Position numbers and translations under genes: made by a program. From contig NZ_CP043732.1 of assembly GCF_014084045.1 (NCBI RefSeq), positions 992,001-1,056,000 of the forward strand: 64,000 bases of DNA, read 5' to 3'. The stretch comes from Microbacterium esteraromaticum. GTDB taxonomy: Bacteria > Actinomycetota > Actinomycetes > Actinomycetales > Microbacteriaceae. The notes below the pieces were generated by a model. It was given only the letters and a program-made list of their open reading frames with translations, was not told the origin of the DNA and searched no databases. This document shows positions 36,090 to 44,774 of the stretch, one piece after another (the first letter of the stretch is position 1; each line of letters begins with the position of its first letter).

Positions 36090-37526
36090 ATGACCGGTCG
36101 TGATGCCGCTGCCGTCCCCCCGCCCACAGCAAGGACGGGAGCCGTCGCGGCCTTCGGCCGGGAGCACGAGAGCTCGGCGCCCGCAGCCACGAAGAAGCAG
36201 GTCGCGTCGTGGGCGATGTGGGACTGGGCGATGCAGCCGTTCAACACGGTCATCCTCACCTTCGTCTGGATCGCCCTCTATCTGACCTCGAGGATGTTCC
36301 TCGAGCCGTCTGTGCGCGAGTCCGGACAGCTCGCCGACGGGTCGTACATGAACTGCAACGAGTCGCAGTTCACGGCATCGGCATACTGCCAGGGGCTCAC
36401 CGACCTGTCGGAGTGGTGGGGGTGGGCGAACTTCGCCGCGGGCATCCTGATCCTGCTGCTCGCGCCCGTGCTCGGCCAGCAGGCCGACGCGCGCGGCAGC
36501 AAGAAGAAGTGGGTGATGGGCGCGACCATCGCGATCGCGCTCGTGCAGTTCTCGCTGTTCTTCGTCGAGGCCGACCCGAAGTTCTTCTGGTTCGGGGCGT
36601 TCGCGGTCGCACTCGCGGCCGTCATCGGCGAGATCGGCAACGTCAGCTATTACGCGATGCTGTCGGAGGTGTCGACTCCGAAGAACGTCGGCCGCGTGTC
36701 GGGCCTCGGCTGGGGCCTGGGGTACATCGGCGGTGTCGTGGCGCTCATCGTGTGCATCCCCGTGCTCTTCCTGATCGGGCAGAGCGAGCCGCTCGCGTTC
36801 AAGCTCGTCGCGGTGATCTGCGGTCTGTGGACGATCGTGTTCTCGATCCCGATGTTCCGCAATGTGCCCGAGTCGCCGTCGTACGAGGGCACCGAGAAGG
36901 TGGGCTTCTTCCGCTCGTACATCGTGCTGGGCCGCAGCATCCGCGACCTGTTCCGCACCAACCGGCCGACCTTCTGGTTCATGCTCGCGGCCGCGGTCTA
37001 CCGCGACGGCCTCGCCGGGGTCTTCGCTTTCGGCGCCGTGCTCGCGGCCCAGGGCTTCGGCTTCTCCTTCCTCGAGGTGATCGTCTTCGGTCTCGCTGCG
37101 AACCTCGTCGCCGGCATCTCGACGCTGCTCGCCGGGCGCATCGACGATGCGATCGGTCCTCGCCGCCTCATCATCTTCGCCCTCGCCGGGCTCGTCGTCA
37201 TGGCGTTCGTCGTCTACGCGCTGCGCGACTACGGCACGATCGTCTTCTGGGTCTGCGGACTGCTGCTGTGCGCCTTCGTCGGCCCGACCCAGGCATCCAG
37301 CCGCAGCCTGCTGACTCGCCTCACCCCGCCCAGCCAGCAGGGCACGATTTTCGGCCTGTACGCGACCACCGGGCGGGTGGCGTCGTTCCTCTCGCCCCTC
37401 GCCTGGTCGCTGTTCCTGATGTGGTTCGGCGGGATCGTGTACGGCGTGCTCGGCATCGGGCTCATCCTGCTGATCGGCCTCGTGCTGCTGCTGTGCGTGC
37501 GCTTCCCGAAGGATGTCGGAGCGTAG
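36090..37526 (+). CDS. MFS transporter, UMF1/Atg22-like
   Basis: This 478-residue protein has 12 predicted helices. WAMWDWAMQPFNTVILTFVW near the N-terminus, the loop-2 signature GQQADARGSKKKW and NVSYYAMLSEVSTPKNVGRVSG are characteristic of UMF1/Atg22-like members. Substrate is unknown; vacuolar Atg22 exports amino acids in yeast, which need not apply. ATG 36090 is preferred to the in-frame GTG at 36081. It follows the broken VWA gene by 18 nt. Confidence 0.87.
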   Translation: MTGRDAAAVPPPTARTGAVAAFGREHESSAPAATKKQVASWAMWDWAMQPFNTVILTFVWIALYLTSRMFLEPSVRESGQLADGSYMNCNESQFTASAYCQGLTDLSEWWGWANFAAGILILLLAPVLGQQADARGSKKKWVMGATIAIALVQFSLFFVEADPKFFWFGAFAVALAAVIGEIGNVSYYAMLSEVSTPKNVGRVSGLGWGLGYIGGVVALIVCIPVLFLIGQSEPLAFKLVAVICGLWTIVFSIPMFRNVPESPSYEGTEKVGFFRSYIVLGRSIRDLFRTNRPTFWFMLAAAVYRDGLAGVFAFGAVLAAQGFGFSFLEVIVFGLAANLVAGISTLLAGRIDDAIGPRRLIIFALAGLVVMAFVVYALRDYGTIVFWVCGLLLCAFVGPTQASSRSLLTRLTPPSQQGTIFGLYATTGRVASFLSPLAWSLFLMWFGGIVYGVLGIGLILLIGLVLLLCVRFPKDVGA

Positions 37527-37655
37527 GACGGGCCGCGCGCCGGACGACGAGGCCGGGTCGCCCTAGCCGTCCGCCCCGCTGCGGCGCAAGGGCCGCGCTC
37601 ACGCGGAGCGCCTGACGCAGAATGGTCGCCCCGGCACCGACCCGACAGGAGCGAC

Positions 37656-40031
37656 ATGGCGCAGCACCGTTTCGACGTCGACCCCTGGGCCATCGGCTGG
37701 TCCTGCCTGCGGGACGCCGGCTGGGAGGAGGACGGGCAGTCGCACCGCGAGTCGGTTCTCGCGCTGTCGAACGGGCACATCGGATGGCGGGGCACCCTCG
37801 ACGAGGGAGATCCGAGCGCTGCGGCCGGCAGCTACCTCAACGGCGTCTTCGAAGAGCACCCGATGCCGTACGCCGAGGACGGCTACGGCTACCCGGAGCA
37901 CGGGCAGACCGTGGTTCACGTGCCGGACGGCAAGGTCATCCGCCTGCTGGTCGACGACGAGCCGTTCGACATCCGCACCGGAGAGCTGATCAGCCACGAG
38001 CAGCACCTCGACTTCCGCACCGGCATCCTGCGCCGCACAGCCGTCTGGCGATCCCCCGCCGGCCGCAGAGTGACGGTCGGCTCCGAGCGGGTCGTGTCGT
38101 TCACGCGACGGTCGATCGCCGCTGTGCGCTATGAGGTCACCTCGATCGACGCCGAGGTCGAGGTGACCCTGCTCTCGGAGATCGTGGCCGACGAACCGCT
38201 GCCCGAGGTGCATCCCGACCCGCGCGTCATGGAGGCACTGCGGCATCCCTTCGAGCCGGTCGAGCAACGGGCATCCGCAGGACGAGCGACCATGACCCAG
38301 CGCACGAGGCGCAGCGGCATCACGGTCGCCGTCGCGACAGACCATCGCATCGAGGCATCCGCGCCGCAGACCGTCGAACCGCGCACCGAGGTCGGACACG
38401 ACCTCGCCCGCACCACCGTTCGAGCGAGGCTCGCGCCAGGCGAGAGCGTCCGGCTGTTCAAGGCCGTCGGGCACGAGTGGTCGTCCGACGTCGAGCACGT
38501 CGCCCTGCAGGACCGCGCCGAGACGGCCGTCTCGGGCGCGATCGACGCCGGATGGGAGGCGCTCGTCGCCGAGCAGAGCGCATACCTCGACGACTTCTGG
38601 GCCCGCGCCGACATCGTCATCGAAGGCGATGAACGGCTGCAGCAGAGCGTCCGGTTCGCGCTGTTCCAGGTCGTGCAGGCCGCCGCACGGGCCGAGGTGC
38701 GCTCGATCCCCGGCAAGGGTCTCACCGGCGTCGGCTACGAGGGTCACACCTTCTGGGACGCAGAGGCCTTCGTGCTCCCCGTGCTCACCTACACGCAGCC
38801 CCGCGCCGCCCGAGACGCCCTCGTCTGGCGGCACTCGACGCTGGATCACGCGCGTCACCGCGCCGAGCAGCTGCACCTCGAGGGCGCGGCGTTCCCATGG
38901 CGCACGATCGACGGCCGCGAGTGCTCCGGGTACTGGCCGGCGGGGACCATCGCATTCCACATCAACGCCGACATCGCCGCGGCGGTCACACGCTACGTGC
39001 GGGCCACCGGCGACGAGGAGTTCGAGCGCGAGAAGGGACTGGAGCTCCTCGTCGAGACGGCGCGGCTGTGGTGCTCGCTCGGGCGGTGGGACGACGACGG
39101 CTCGTTCCACATCGACGGCGTGACCGGCCCGGACGAGTACTCCGCACTGGTCGACGACAACGTCTTCACCAACCTGATGGCGCAGCGCAATCTCCGCGCC
39201 GCGGCGGAGACGTCCCAGCGGTACGGCGACGAGGCCTCGGCACTCGGCGTCACCTCCGATGAGATCGCACGATGGACGACCACCGCCGACGCGGTCAGCA
39301 TCCCCTACGACGCAGACCTCGGCATCCCGCAGCAGTCCGCCGGATTCACGCAGAAGCAGCGGTGGGACTTCGAGGCCACCGGCGATGAGCAGTACCCGCT
39401 GCACAGCCACTTCCCGTATTTCGACCTGTACCGCAAGCAGGTGATCAAGCAGGCCGATCTCGTGCTCGCTCTTCAGTCGACGCCCGAGGCGTTCTCGCCG
39501 GACGAGACGGCGCGCGCCTTCGCCTACTACGACGAGCTGACGGTGCGCGACTCGTCGCTGTCGGCCTCGGTGCAGGCCGTTGTCGCCGCACGCACCGGCC
39601 ACCTCGACCTGGCGATGGACTATCTCGTCGAGGCAGGCACGATCGACCTCGACGACCTGCGCGACGACGTCGACGAAGGTCTGCACGTCGCCGCGCTGGC
39701 GGGTGTGTGGAACGCTCTGGTGCGCGGCTTCGGCGGCATGCGGGACGACGACGAGAGGCTGCGGTTCGCGCCGCGCGTCGCCGCCCCGATGAGGGCGTTC
39801 TCGTTCGGGATGCTGGTGCGCGGCCGCGCACTTCGCGTCGACGTCGAGCATGACGGCGTCACCTACCGACTCATGGACGGCCCCCCGCTCGGCATCCGGC
39901 ACTTCGACGAGGAGATCACGCTGGAGGCCGGAGCGACTCAGCGTCTCGGTATCCCTCCCCTGCCCGATCCCGGCCCGCGCCCGACGCAGCCGCGCGGCCG
40001 GGCGCCGCGGCGGGCGCGCACCGCGACCTGA
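37656..40031 (+). CDS. GH65 disaccharide phosphorylase/hydrolase
   Basis: This 791-residue glycoside hydrolase family 65 protein (maltose/trehalose/kojibiose phosphorylase type) has an N-terminal beta-sandwich (about 1-270), a linker, an (alpha/alpha)6 barrel with the catalytic acid E494 in GPDEYSALVDDNVFTN, phosphate-binding region signals such as KQADLVLAL, and a C-terminal beta-sheet. It would phosphorolyse an alpha-glucobiose to beta-glucose-1-phosphate. The usual partner beta-phosphoglucomutase (HAD) is absent from the neighbourhood. No signal peptide. A GACAGGAGCGAC ribosome-binding site precedes the ATG. Confidence 0.92.
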   Translation: MAQHRFDVDPWAIGWSCLRDAGWEEDGQSHRESVLALSNGHIGWRGTLDEGDPSAAAGSYLNGVFEEHPMPYAEDGYGYPEHGQTVVHVPDGKVIRLLVDDEPFDIRTGELISHEQHLDFRTGILRRTAVWRSPAGRRVTVGSERVVSFTRRSIAAVRYEVTSIDAEVEVTLLSEIVADEPLPEVHPDPRVMEALRHPFEPVEQRASAGRATMTQRTRRSGITVAVATDHRIEASAPQTVEPRTEVGHDLARTTVRARLAPGESVRLFKAVGHEWSSDVEHVALQDRAETAVSGAIDAGWEALVAEQSAYLDDFWARADIVIEGDERLQQSVRFALFQVVQAAARAEVRSIPGKGLTGVGYEGHTFWDAEAFVLPVLTYTQPRAARDALVWRHSTLDHARHRAEQLHLEGAAFPWRTIDGRECSGYWPAGTIAFHINADIAAAVTRYVRATGDEEFEREKGLELLVETARLWCSLGRWDDDGSFHIDGVTGPDEYSALVDDNVFTNLMAQRNLRAAAETSQRYGDEASALGVTSDEIARWTTTADAVSIPYDADLGIPQQSAGFTQKQRWDFEATGDEQYPLHSHFPYFDLYRKQVIKQADLVLALQSTPEAFSPDETARAFAYYDELTVRDSSLSASVQAVVAARTGHLDLAMDYLVEAGTIDLDDLRDDVDEGLHVAALAGVWNALVRGFGGMRDDDERLRFAPRVAAPMRAFSFGMLVRGRALRVDVEHDGVTYRLMDGPPLGIRHFDEEITLEAGATQRLGIPPLPDPGPRPTQPRGRAPRRARTAT

Positions 40032-40236
40032 CGCGTCAGACGCGCCCCTGCGTGTGCCAGTACGCCAGGGGAGACCCGCCGATGAGGAACCGCTCATACC
40101 GCTCTCGCGGTACGCGCTGCGCGGTGAGGGGATCGGCGGCCACCGGGGGCCGAGCGACGAAGCACGGCCACGGGCTCGACAGCATCCGGCAGCGTATCCC
40201 GGCGCGGCGCCGCGCGCGGCAGCGCGGAGGGCGAGC

Positions 40237-40896
40237 TCAGCCGTCCAGCGCCTGCAGCGCGCTCTCGTCCGCCCCCGCGCCCATGAGCAGGTCGCGCATC
40301 GCGCGCTGGGCGAGGAGATAGGGCCGATCGCTCCCCCACAGCAGCGATCGGGCATTCGCCTGCTCGTAGAGCGCGGGAAGGGAGAACGCGAGCAGCTCGA
40401 CGCCGTCGTCGTCGAGATCAAGCCGGCCCGCGTCGACCGCCGCACGCACCTGCGCGGCGACGTAGCCGTACCAGTCGTGCATCGCCGCACGGACCGCGTC
40501 GCGCACCGGCCCCGGCTTCGAGTCGTAATCCGCGCTGACCGCAGCGAAGAAGCATCCCCCCGCGAAGACGCGGTCGCGGGAGTAGTCGATGAGGTTGCGC
40601 ATCAGCGCCACCAGCCGCGGCAGCCCTCGTTCGTGCTGCCGCGCGGGTTCGACGACGACGTCGACGAAGATGGATCGGCCGGCAGCGACGGTCGCCAGCT
40701 GCAGGCCCTCCTTATTCTGGAAGAGCCCGGCGATGCTGCTCTTGCTGTGGCCGGACTCCACCGCCAGCCGGCCGATGCTCAGCCCGTCCAGCCCCTCGAC
40801 CGAGACGAGATCGGTGGCGCGGCGCAGCACGGCACGACGCGATGCGTCGCCGCGCACGCGACGGCCGTCGATGACCGCGGGGTCGGTATCCGCCAT
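40237..40896 (-). CDS. TetR-family regulator
   Basis: This 219-residue protein has an N-terminal helix-turn-helix (about 20-65: LSIGRLAVESGHSKSSIAGLFQNKEGLQL) and a TetR_C-type ligand domain (GGCFFAAVSADYDSKPGPVRDAV). It is divergent from an alpha/beta hydrolase across two copies of a GAACGATCGTTC palindrome, so self- and hydrolase repression is expected. Confidence 0.9.
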   Translation of the reverse strand: MADTDPAVIDGRRVRGDASRRAVLRRATDLVSVEGLDGLSIGRLAVESGHSKSSIAGLFQNKEGLQLATVAAGRSIFVDVVVEPARQHERGLPRLVALMRNLIDYSRDRVFAGGCFFAAVSADYDSKPGPVRDAVRAAMHDWYGYVAAQVRAAVDAGRLDLDDDGVELLAFSLPALYEQANARSLLWGSDRPYLLAQRAMRDLLMGAGADESALQALDG

Positions 40897-40908
40897 CCCC
40901 CTAGTCTA

Positions 40909-40948
40909 CGAACGATCGTTCGGATACTCTATGAACGATCGTTCGTAT
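40909..40948. promoter_or_regulatory. Two tandem GAACGATCGTTC palindromes
   Basis: Perfect palindromes CGAACGATCGTTCG (40909-40922) and GAACGATCGTTC (40933-40944) have centres 23 bp apart. They are probably TetR operators. They also fit the actinobacterial LexA box CGAAC-N4-GTTCG. Confidence 0.75.
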
Positions 40949-40963
40949 TGTTGGGAGGCCCTC

Positions 40964-41866
40964 ATGTCCCGATCCATCAGCATCGCCGCCGCAGGCATCC
41001 GCGCCGTCGGGGCCGTCTCGCCCTCGCTAGCCGCCCGCATCGCTCTCGCCGCCTTCTTCTCGACGTCGCCGCGCATGGCGGTGCGCGATGACGACCGGCA
41101 TACGCACGATTCGGCGCGGCGCGGCGAGATCGAGGTGCGCGGCAGGCGCATCACCACGTACGCGTGGGGCAGCGGAACGCGAGCCGTTCTGCTCATGCAC
41201 GGCTGGAACGCACGCGCCGCGCAGTTCGCGACACTTGTCCGCGAGCTGGTCGGAGATGGTTACCGCGTGGTCGGCTTCGACGCGCCCGCGAACGGCGCCT
41301 CCGCCGGACGGCGCACGGATGTAAGGGACTGGGTCGCGGCCGCCCAGCGACTGTCCGACACCGAGGGGCCGTTCGATCTCATCATCGGGCACTCGTTCGG
41401 AGGATTCGCCGCACTCGCGGCCGTTCGCGCCGGCGTCGGAACCGGGCGGGTTGCGACCATCTCAGCCGCTGGAGGGGTGCAGGCCTTCCACGATCAGTTC
41501 GCCGCGACCCTTCGGCTCACCCCCGCCGTCAGACGCGCGTTCGAGGCGCAGTTCTATCGCCGACTGGGCATGCCGCGATCGACCGCCGATGCGCGCTACG
41601 ACTCACTGCGGCATCCGCTCCCGCAGCACGTCGACTTGCTGGTCGTGCACGACGTCGACGACAGCAGGCTGGATGCCAGCCACTCGCGCGAGCTTCATGG
41701 GGTCCACCACGGGCACTCCGAGCTCGTGCTCACCGCGGGCTACGGCCACAACCGCACGCTCCGCGCCGACCCCGTGCTGGACGCGGTGCTCGCCTTCGCG
41801 GCGACCACGAGCAGCCGCGAGGAGGAGGCCGCCCGCTCTGCGGCATCTGCGCCTCGCCTCGGCTGA
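40964..41866 (+). CDS. Alpha/beta hydrolase
   Basis: This 300-residue protein has the oxyanion segment LLMHGWNARAAQF, the nucleophile elbow IIGHSFGGFAAL (Ser), Asp in VVHDVDDSRLD and the terminal catalytic His in TAGYGHNRTL. An N-terminal hydrophobic stretch (GAVSPSLAARIALAAFF) could associate with the membrane. It is TetR-controlled by position, possibly an esterase of xenobiotic response. A GGGAGG site precedes the ATG. Confidence 0.88.
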   Translation: MSRSISIAAAGIRAVGAVSPSLAARIALAAFFSTSPRMAVRDDDRHTHDSARRGEIEVRGRRITTYAWGSGTRAVLLMHGWNARAAQFATLVRELVGDGYRVVGFDAPANGASAGRRTDVRDWVAAAQRLSDTEGPFDLIIGHSFGGFAALAAVRAGVGTGRVATISAAGGVQAFHDQFAATLRLTPAVRRAFEAQFYRRLGMPRSTADARYDSLRHPLPQHVDLLVVHDVDDSRLDASHSRELHGVHHGHSELVLTAGYGHNRTLRADPVLDAVLAFAATTSSREEEAARSAASAPRLG

Positions 41867-41874
41867 CGCACCCG

Positions 41875-42402
41875 TCAGCTCGACCAGCCGTCGGCGAGCT
41901 TGGTCAGCAGGCTGGCGAGCTGATCCCGCTCGGTCTCCGTGAGCGCCTGCAGCGCTCTGCTCAGCCGCTCGCGTCGTTCGCCGCGCACGCCGCGGATCAT
42001 CCGCGAGCCCTCTCCGGTGAGGGCGATGCGAGTGCGCCGGGCATCGTTCGGGTCCGCCTCGCGACGCACCCACCCCCGGTCGACGCCCTGCTGCACGAGC
42101 CGCGAGGCCCGCGGCTGGTCGACGCCGATCGCGTCGGCGATGTCGCTGACGCCGAGAGGATCGGATGCCAAGGCGAGCGCATCGAGCATCCGCACCACCG
42201 CCGGCGCGCCGGCCCGATCCCCGCCCCATCCCCTGGGGCCGCCGCCGCGACCGCGGTGCCCGTGCGACTCGTGCGGATGCGGATGCGGGTGCGGATGCCC
42301 GTGGGCATGCAGCCCCGAACCGGCGCCGCCCCCGCGCCCGCCGCGAAGACGCGCGAGGGCCGAGGCGATGGCCTCTGCGGGATCGGGATGCGAGTCGGTC
42401 AT
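41875..42402 (-). CDS. MarR-family regulator with His-rich insert
   Basis: This 175-residue protein has a short N-terminal helix, a His/Pro/Gly-rich segment (about residues 32-50, HAHGHPHPHPHPHESHGH, nine His), then a MarR winged helix (LGVSDIADAIGVDQPRASRLVQQG, wing ADPNDARRTRIALT) and a dimerization helix. The His run suggests metal binding, for example Ni, Zn or Cu. It is divergent from a second, even more His-rich MarR-like gene, with multiple TGACATGCAA half-sites between. ATG 42402 was chosen over an upstream in-frame ATG that lies within the operator. Confidence 0.85.
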   Translation of the reverse strand: MTDSHPDPAEAIASALARLRGGRGGGAGSGLHAHGHPHPHPHPHESHGHRGRGGGPRGWGGDRAGAPAVVRMLDALALASDPLGVSDIADAIGVDQPRASRLVQQGVDRGWVRREADPNDARRTRIALTGEGSRMIRGVRGERRERLSRALQALTETERDQLASLLTKLADGWSS

Positions 42403-42412
42403 GGAATCGACT

Positions 42413-42479
42413 TTACATGCAACTTGACATGCAACGCATTTGCATGTCACACTGCATGTACATGCACAATGACATACAA
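42413..42479. promoter_or_regulatory. Dense operator array, TGACATGCAA half-sites
   Basis: Half-sites are at 42413-42422 (TTACATGCAA), 42425-42434 (TGACATGCAA), 42440-42449 (its exact inverse) and 42470-42479 (TGACATACAA), plus a perfect 14-bp palindrome TGCATGTACATGCA at 42453-42466. They fill the divergent MarR intergenic region. Confidence 0.8.
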
Positions 42480-42488
42480 AGGATTCCC

Positions 42489-43355
42489 ATGAACAGCAAT
42501 GACACCCGCCCCCTCGGCTACTGGATCACCGCCGTCGACCGCCTGATGCGAGCCGAGTTCGCCACCGTCTTCGAAGACGAGGGCATCACCCGCCGCGACT
42601 GGCGCATGCTCAACCGCATCGCCGGCACCCACGGCGAGCGCCCCACACACGACCGGCACGGTCACCGACTGCGTCGCCTGATCGGACTCGGATGGATCGA
42701 GCGCACCGCCGACGACTGGGCTCTCACCGAATCAGGCACCCTCGCCATGCAGCGACTGAGCAGTTCCGTCGAGGAGATCCGCGCCCGGGTCGCCGACGTT
42801 CTCACCGCCGAGGAGTACGCCGCGATGACAGCATCGCTCGAGAAGGTCGCCCGCGGATTCGGCTGGGAGGACGGCAAGCCGCTTCCCCGCCGGCACGGCC
42901 GCGCCGGACGCGGTCGGGGTGGCGAGCGCCGCAGCTTCGGGCACGGGCACGAGGGCCACGGGCACTCGGGGCACGGGCACTCGGGGCACGGCGACTCGGG
43001 ACACGGACACTCGGGGCACGGGCGGTTCGGACACCGCGACTCCGGACACGGGCACGAGGGCCACGGGCACTCGGGGCACGGCGACTCGGGGCACCGCCGC
43101 GGTCGCGACCAGCGACACGGGCACGCGAACGGCCGGTTCGGACGCGAGCGCGGCTTCGGGCACGCCCACGGCCACGAGGGCGAGAACTCTCAGGGCCACC
43201 CGCACCACCGCGGGCACTCGGGGCACGGGCACTCGGGACACGGCGACTCGGGGCACGAGCACTCGGGGCACGGTCGCCACGGCTTCGGTCCCCGCCACAT
43301 GAGCGAGGGCCGCTTCTCCCGCGTGCAGCACGTGCACTTCCACACCCACTGCTGA
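42489..43355 (+). CDS. MarR-like protein with long Gly-His repeat tail
   Basis: This 288-residue protein has an N-terminal MarR-like part (about 1-135: YWITAVDRLMRAEFATVFEDEG, then HRLRRLIGLGWIERTADDWALTESG) and a tail of about 145 residues carrying about 38 His. The tail is built of GHGHSGHGDSGH-type repeats and ends in HVHFHTHC. The region where the recognition helix should be is compressed (GERPTHDRHGHRLRRLIGLG), so DNA binding may be lost or altered. Likely a metal-binding protein, either sensor or store. It is divergent from the other His-rich MarR gene. Confidence 0.8.
   Translation: MNSNDTRPLGYWITAVDRLMRAEFATVFEDEGITRRDWRMLNRIAGTHGERPTHDRHGHRLRRLIGLGWIERTADDWALTESGTLAMQRLSSSVEEIRARVADVLTAEEYAAMTASLEKVARGFGWEDGKPLPRRHGRAGRGRGGERRSFGHGHEGHGHSGHGHSGHGDSGHGHSGHGRFGHRDSGHGHEGHGHSGHGDSGHRRGRDQRHGHANGRFGRERGFGHAHGHEGENSQGHPHHRGHSGHGHSGHGDSGHEHSGHGRHGFGPRHMSEGRFSRVQHVHFHTHC
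42942..43283. repeat. 15-bp minisatellite encoding GHSGH repeats
   Basis: The CACTCGGGGCACGGG unit and variants occur in two blocks, about 42942-43100 and 43215-43283, in frame within the His-rich tail. Variants swap Ser/Asp/Glu/Arg codons while keeping His. Confidence 0.85.
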
Positions 43356-43436
43356 TCCACCGCGAGAACGCCTTCTTCCTGGCATACCGCGCCCGCGCGC
43401 CGGAATAGTCGTGCGCGTGGGCGGGTTGCCAGAGGC

Positions 43437-44312
43437 ATGAGCCTTCTCGCGCCCGCCCCCGCCGCCCTCGGCGCCCGCGGCGACGCGCTCGAGAAGCTCC
43501 TGGGAGCGATCGCAGTCAGCATCCGGTCGCAGCGCCGGCACTTCCCGCCCGCCGGCGACACCATCCCACTCGCGTCCGACGGCCTGTCCCTCGTCTACGT
43601 CCTCGCCGGCGAGGTATCGCTGCCCCGCGACGCGGGGCTTCCCGACGGGCTCTCCGCGGGCGACGCGCTGCTGCTCTCCGGCGCTCGCCCGATCCCGCTG
43701 CGCATCCCCGCCGGCTCGGGGGTGCTCGTCTCGCACCTCGCGCTCGCCGACGGCTCGGCCCACGTCGCGCCCCTGCTTCCGGACGTCGCCTGGATCCGCA
43801 GTTTCGAAGAACTCGAGCCCGCGGCCGCGGCGCTCGCCCAGCACATGGGCACCGATGCGCCCGTGGTGTGCGACCGCGACGGCGATCTCGTGATCTGCCG
43901 CATGATGGCGACGACGCTGCTGCAGTCAGTGATCCGTGCCTGGTCGAGTGCGTGCGCGCCGCAGGGCTGGCCGTCGCTCTCAGATGATCCGTTCCTCGAC
44001 CGAGTCGTGGATGCCGTGAACGCCGACCCCGGACGGGAATGGACGGTCGAGCAGATGGCATCCATCAGCGCCCTCTCGCGCTCGGTGTTCGCCGAGCGCT
44101 TCCGCGCGGCCTTCGACCTGTCGCCCGCCCAGTACGTCGCGGAGGTGCGCATGCGTGCGGCGCGCGCGCTGCTCATCGACGGCCGCGGAGTGAGCGAGGT
44201 CTCCCGCGAGCTCGGCTACGCATCCGACGAGGGCTTCAGCCGCGCCTTCCGCCGCCACACCGGCCTGACACCGTCGGCATGGCGCACGCGGGCATCCCTG
44301 GCATCCGCCTGA
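43437..44312 (+). CDS. AraC-family regulator with cupin-like sensor
   Basis: This 291-residue protein has an N-terminal cupin-like AraC-binding region (LSLVYVLAGEVSLPRDAGLP; GDALLLSGARPIPLRIP) and a C-terminal AraC HTH (about 190-285; WTVEQMASISALSRSVFAERFRAAF; SEVSRELGYASDEGFSRAFRRHTGLTPSAWR). The family often regulates oxidative or short-chain dehydrogenase genes; here the convergent MFS exporter, across the hairpin array, is the nearest candidate target. Confidence 0.88.
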   Translation: MSLLAPAPAALGARGDALEKLLGAIAVSIRSQRRHFPPAGDTIPLASDGLSLVYVLAGEVSLPRDAGLPDGLSAGDALLLSGARPIPLRIPAGSGVLVSHLALADGSAHVAPLLPDVAWIRSFEELEPAAAALAQHMGTDAPVVCDRDGDLVICRMMATTLLQSVIRAWSSACAPQGWPSLSDDPFLDRVVDAVNADPGREWTVEQMASISALSRSVFAERFRAAFDLSPAQYVAEVRMRAARALLIDGRGVSEVSRELGYASDEGFSRAFRRHTGLTPSAWRTRASLASA

Positions 44313-44360
44313 CCGCATCCCCACCGTCGGCCGTCCGCCGGCATCCCCCGCCCGATCTCC

Positions 44361-44750
44361 CACCGGCGTTTCCCATCCGACACCACACCCCGCAGACGGA
44401 AAACACCGGCACCCGAAGCCACTCACCAGCGTTTCCCATCCGACGGCGCGCCCGCGGGCGACCTGACCCCGCACCACTCGACCAGACGCAAAACGCCGGC
44501 ACCGGATGCCACCCACCGGCGTTTCCCATCCGACACCACACCCCGCAGATGGAAAACGCCGGCACCGGATGCCTCCCACCGGCGTTTCCCGTCCGGTAGT
44601 GGGCGACCCGCAGACAACTGACCCCGCACCACCCGACCAGACGCAAAACGCCGGCACCGGATGCCAGCCACCGGCGCTTCCCATCCGCCGGCGCGCCCGG
44701 CAGATGGGAAAGGCCGGCACCGGATGCCACCCACCGGCGTTTCCCATCCG
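44361..44750. repeat. Array of five related hairpins (REP-like)
   Basis: The gene-free gap 44313-44774 holds a lone right arm (44361-44379) and five stem-loops. Each has a GGAAAACGCCGG-like left arm, a ~15-bp loop containing GGCACCGGATGCC, and an ACCGGCGTTTCCCATCCG right arm. They lie near 44398-44442, 44490-44530, 44551-44589, 44645-44681 and 44706-44744, with longer spacers also shared (GACCAGACGCAAAA twice; ACACCACACCCCGCAGA twice). The array sits between the convergent araC and MFS genes and may end transcription. Confidence 0.85.
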
Positions 44751-44774
44751 GTAGTGGGCGAGCAGGCGGAGGCC

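Noticed and set aside
40028..40039. CTGACGCGTCAG palindrome at the GH65 stop as an operator
   Set aside because: It overlaps the stop codon with nothing regulated downstream on that strand; probably chance.
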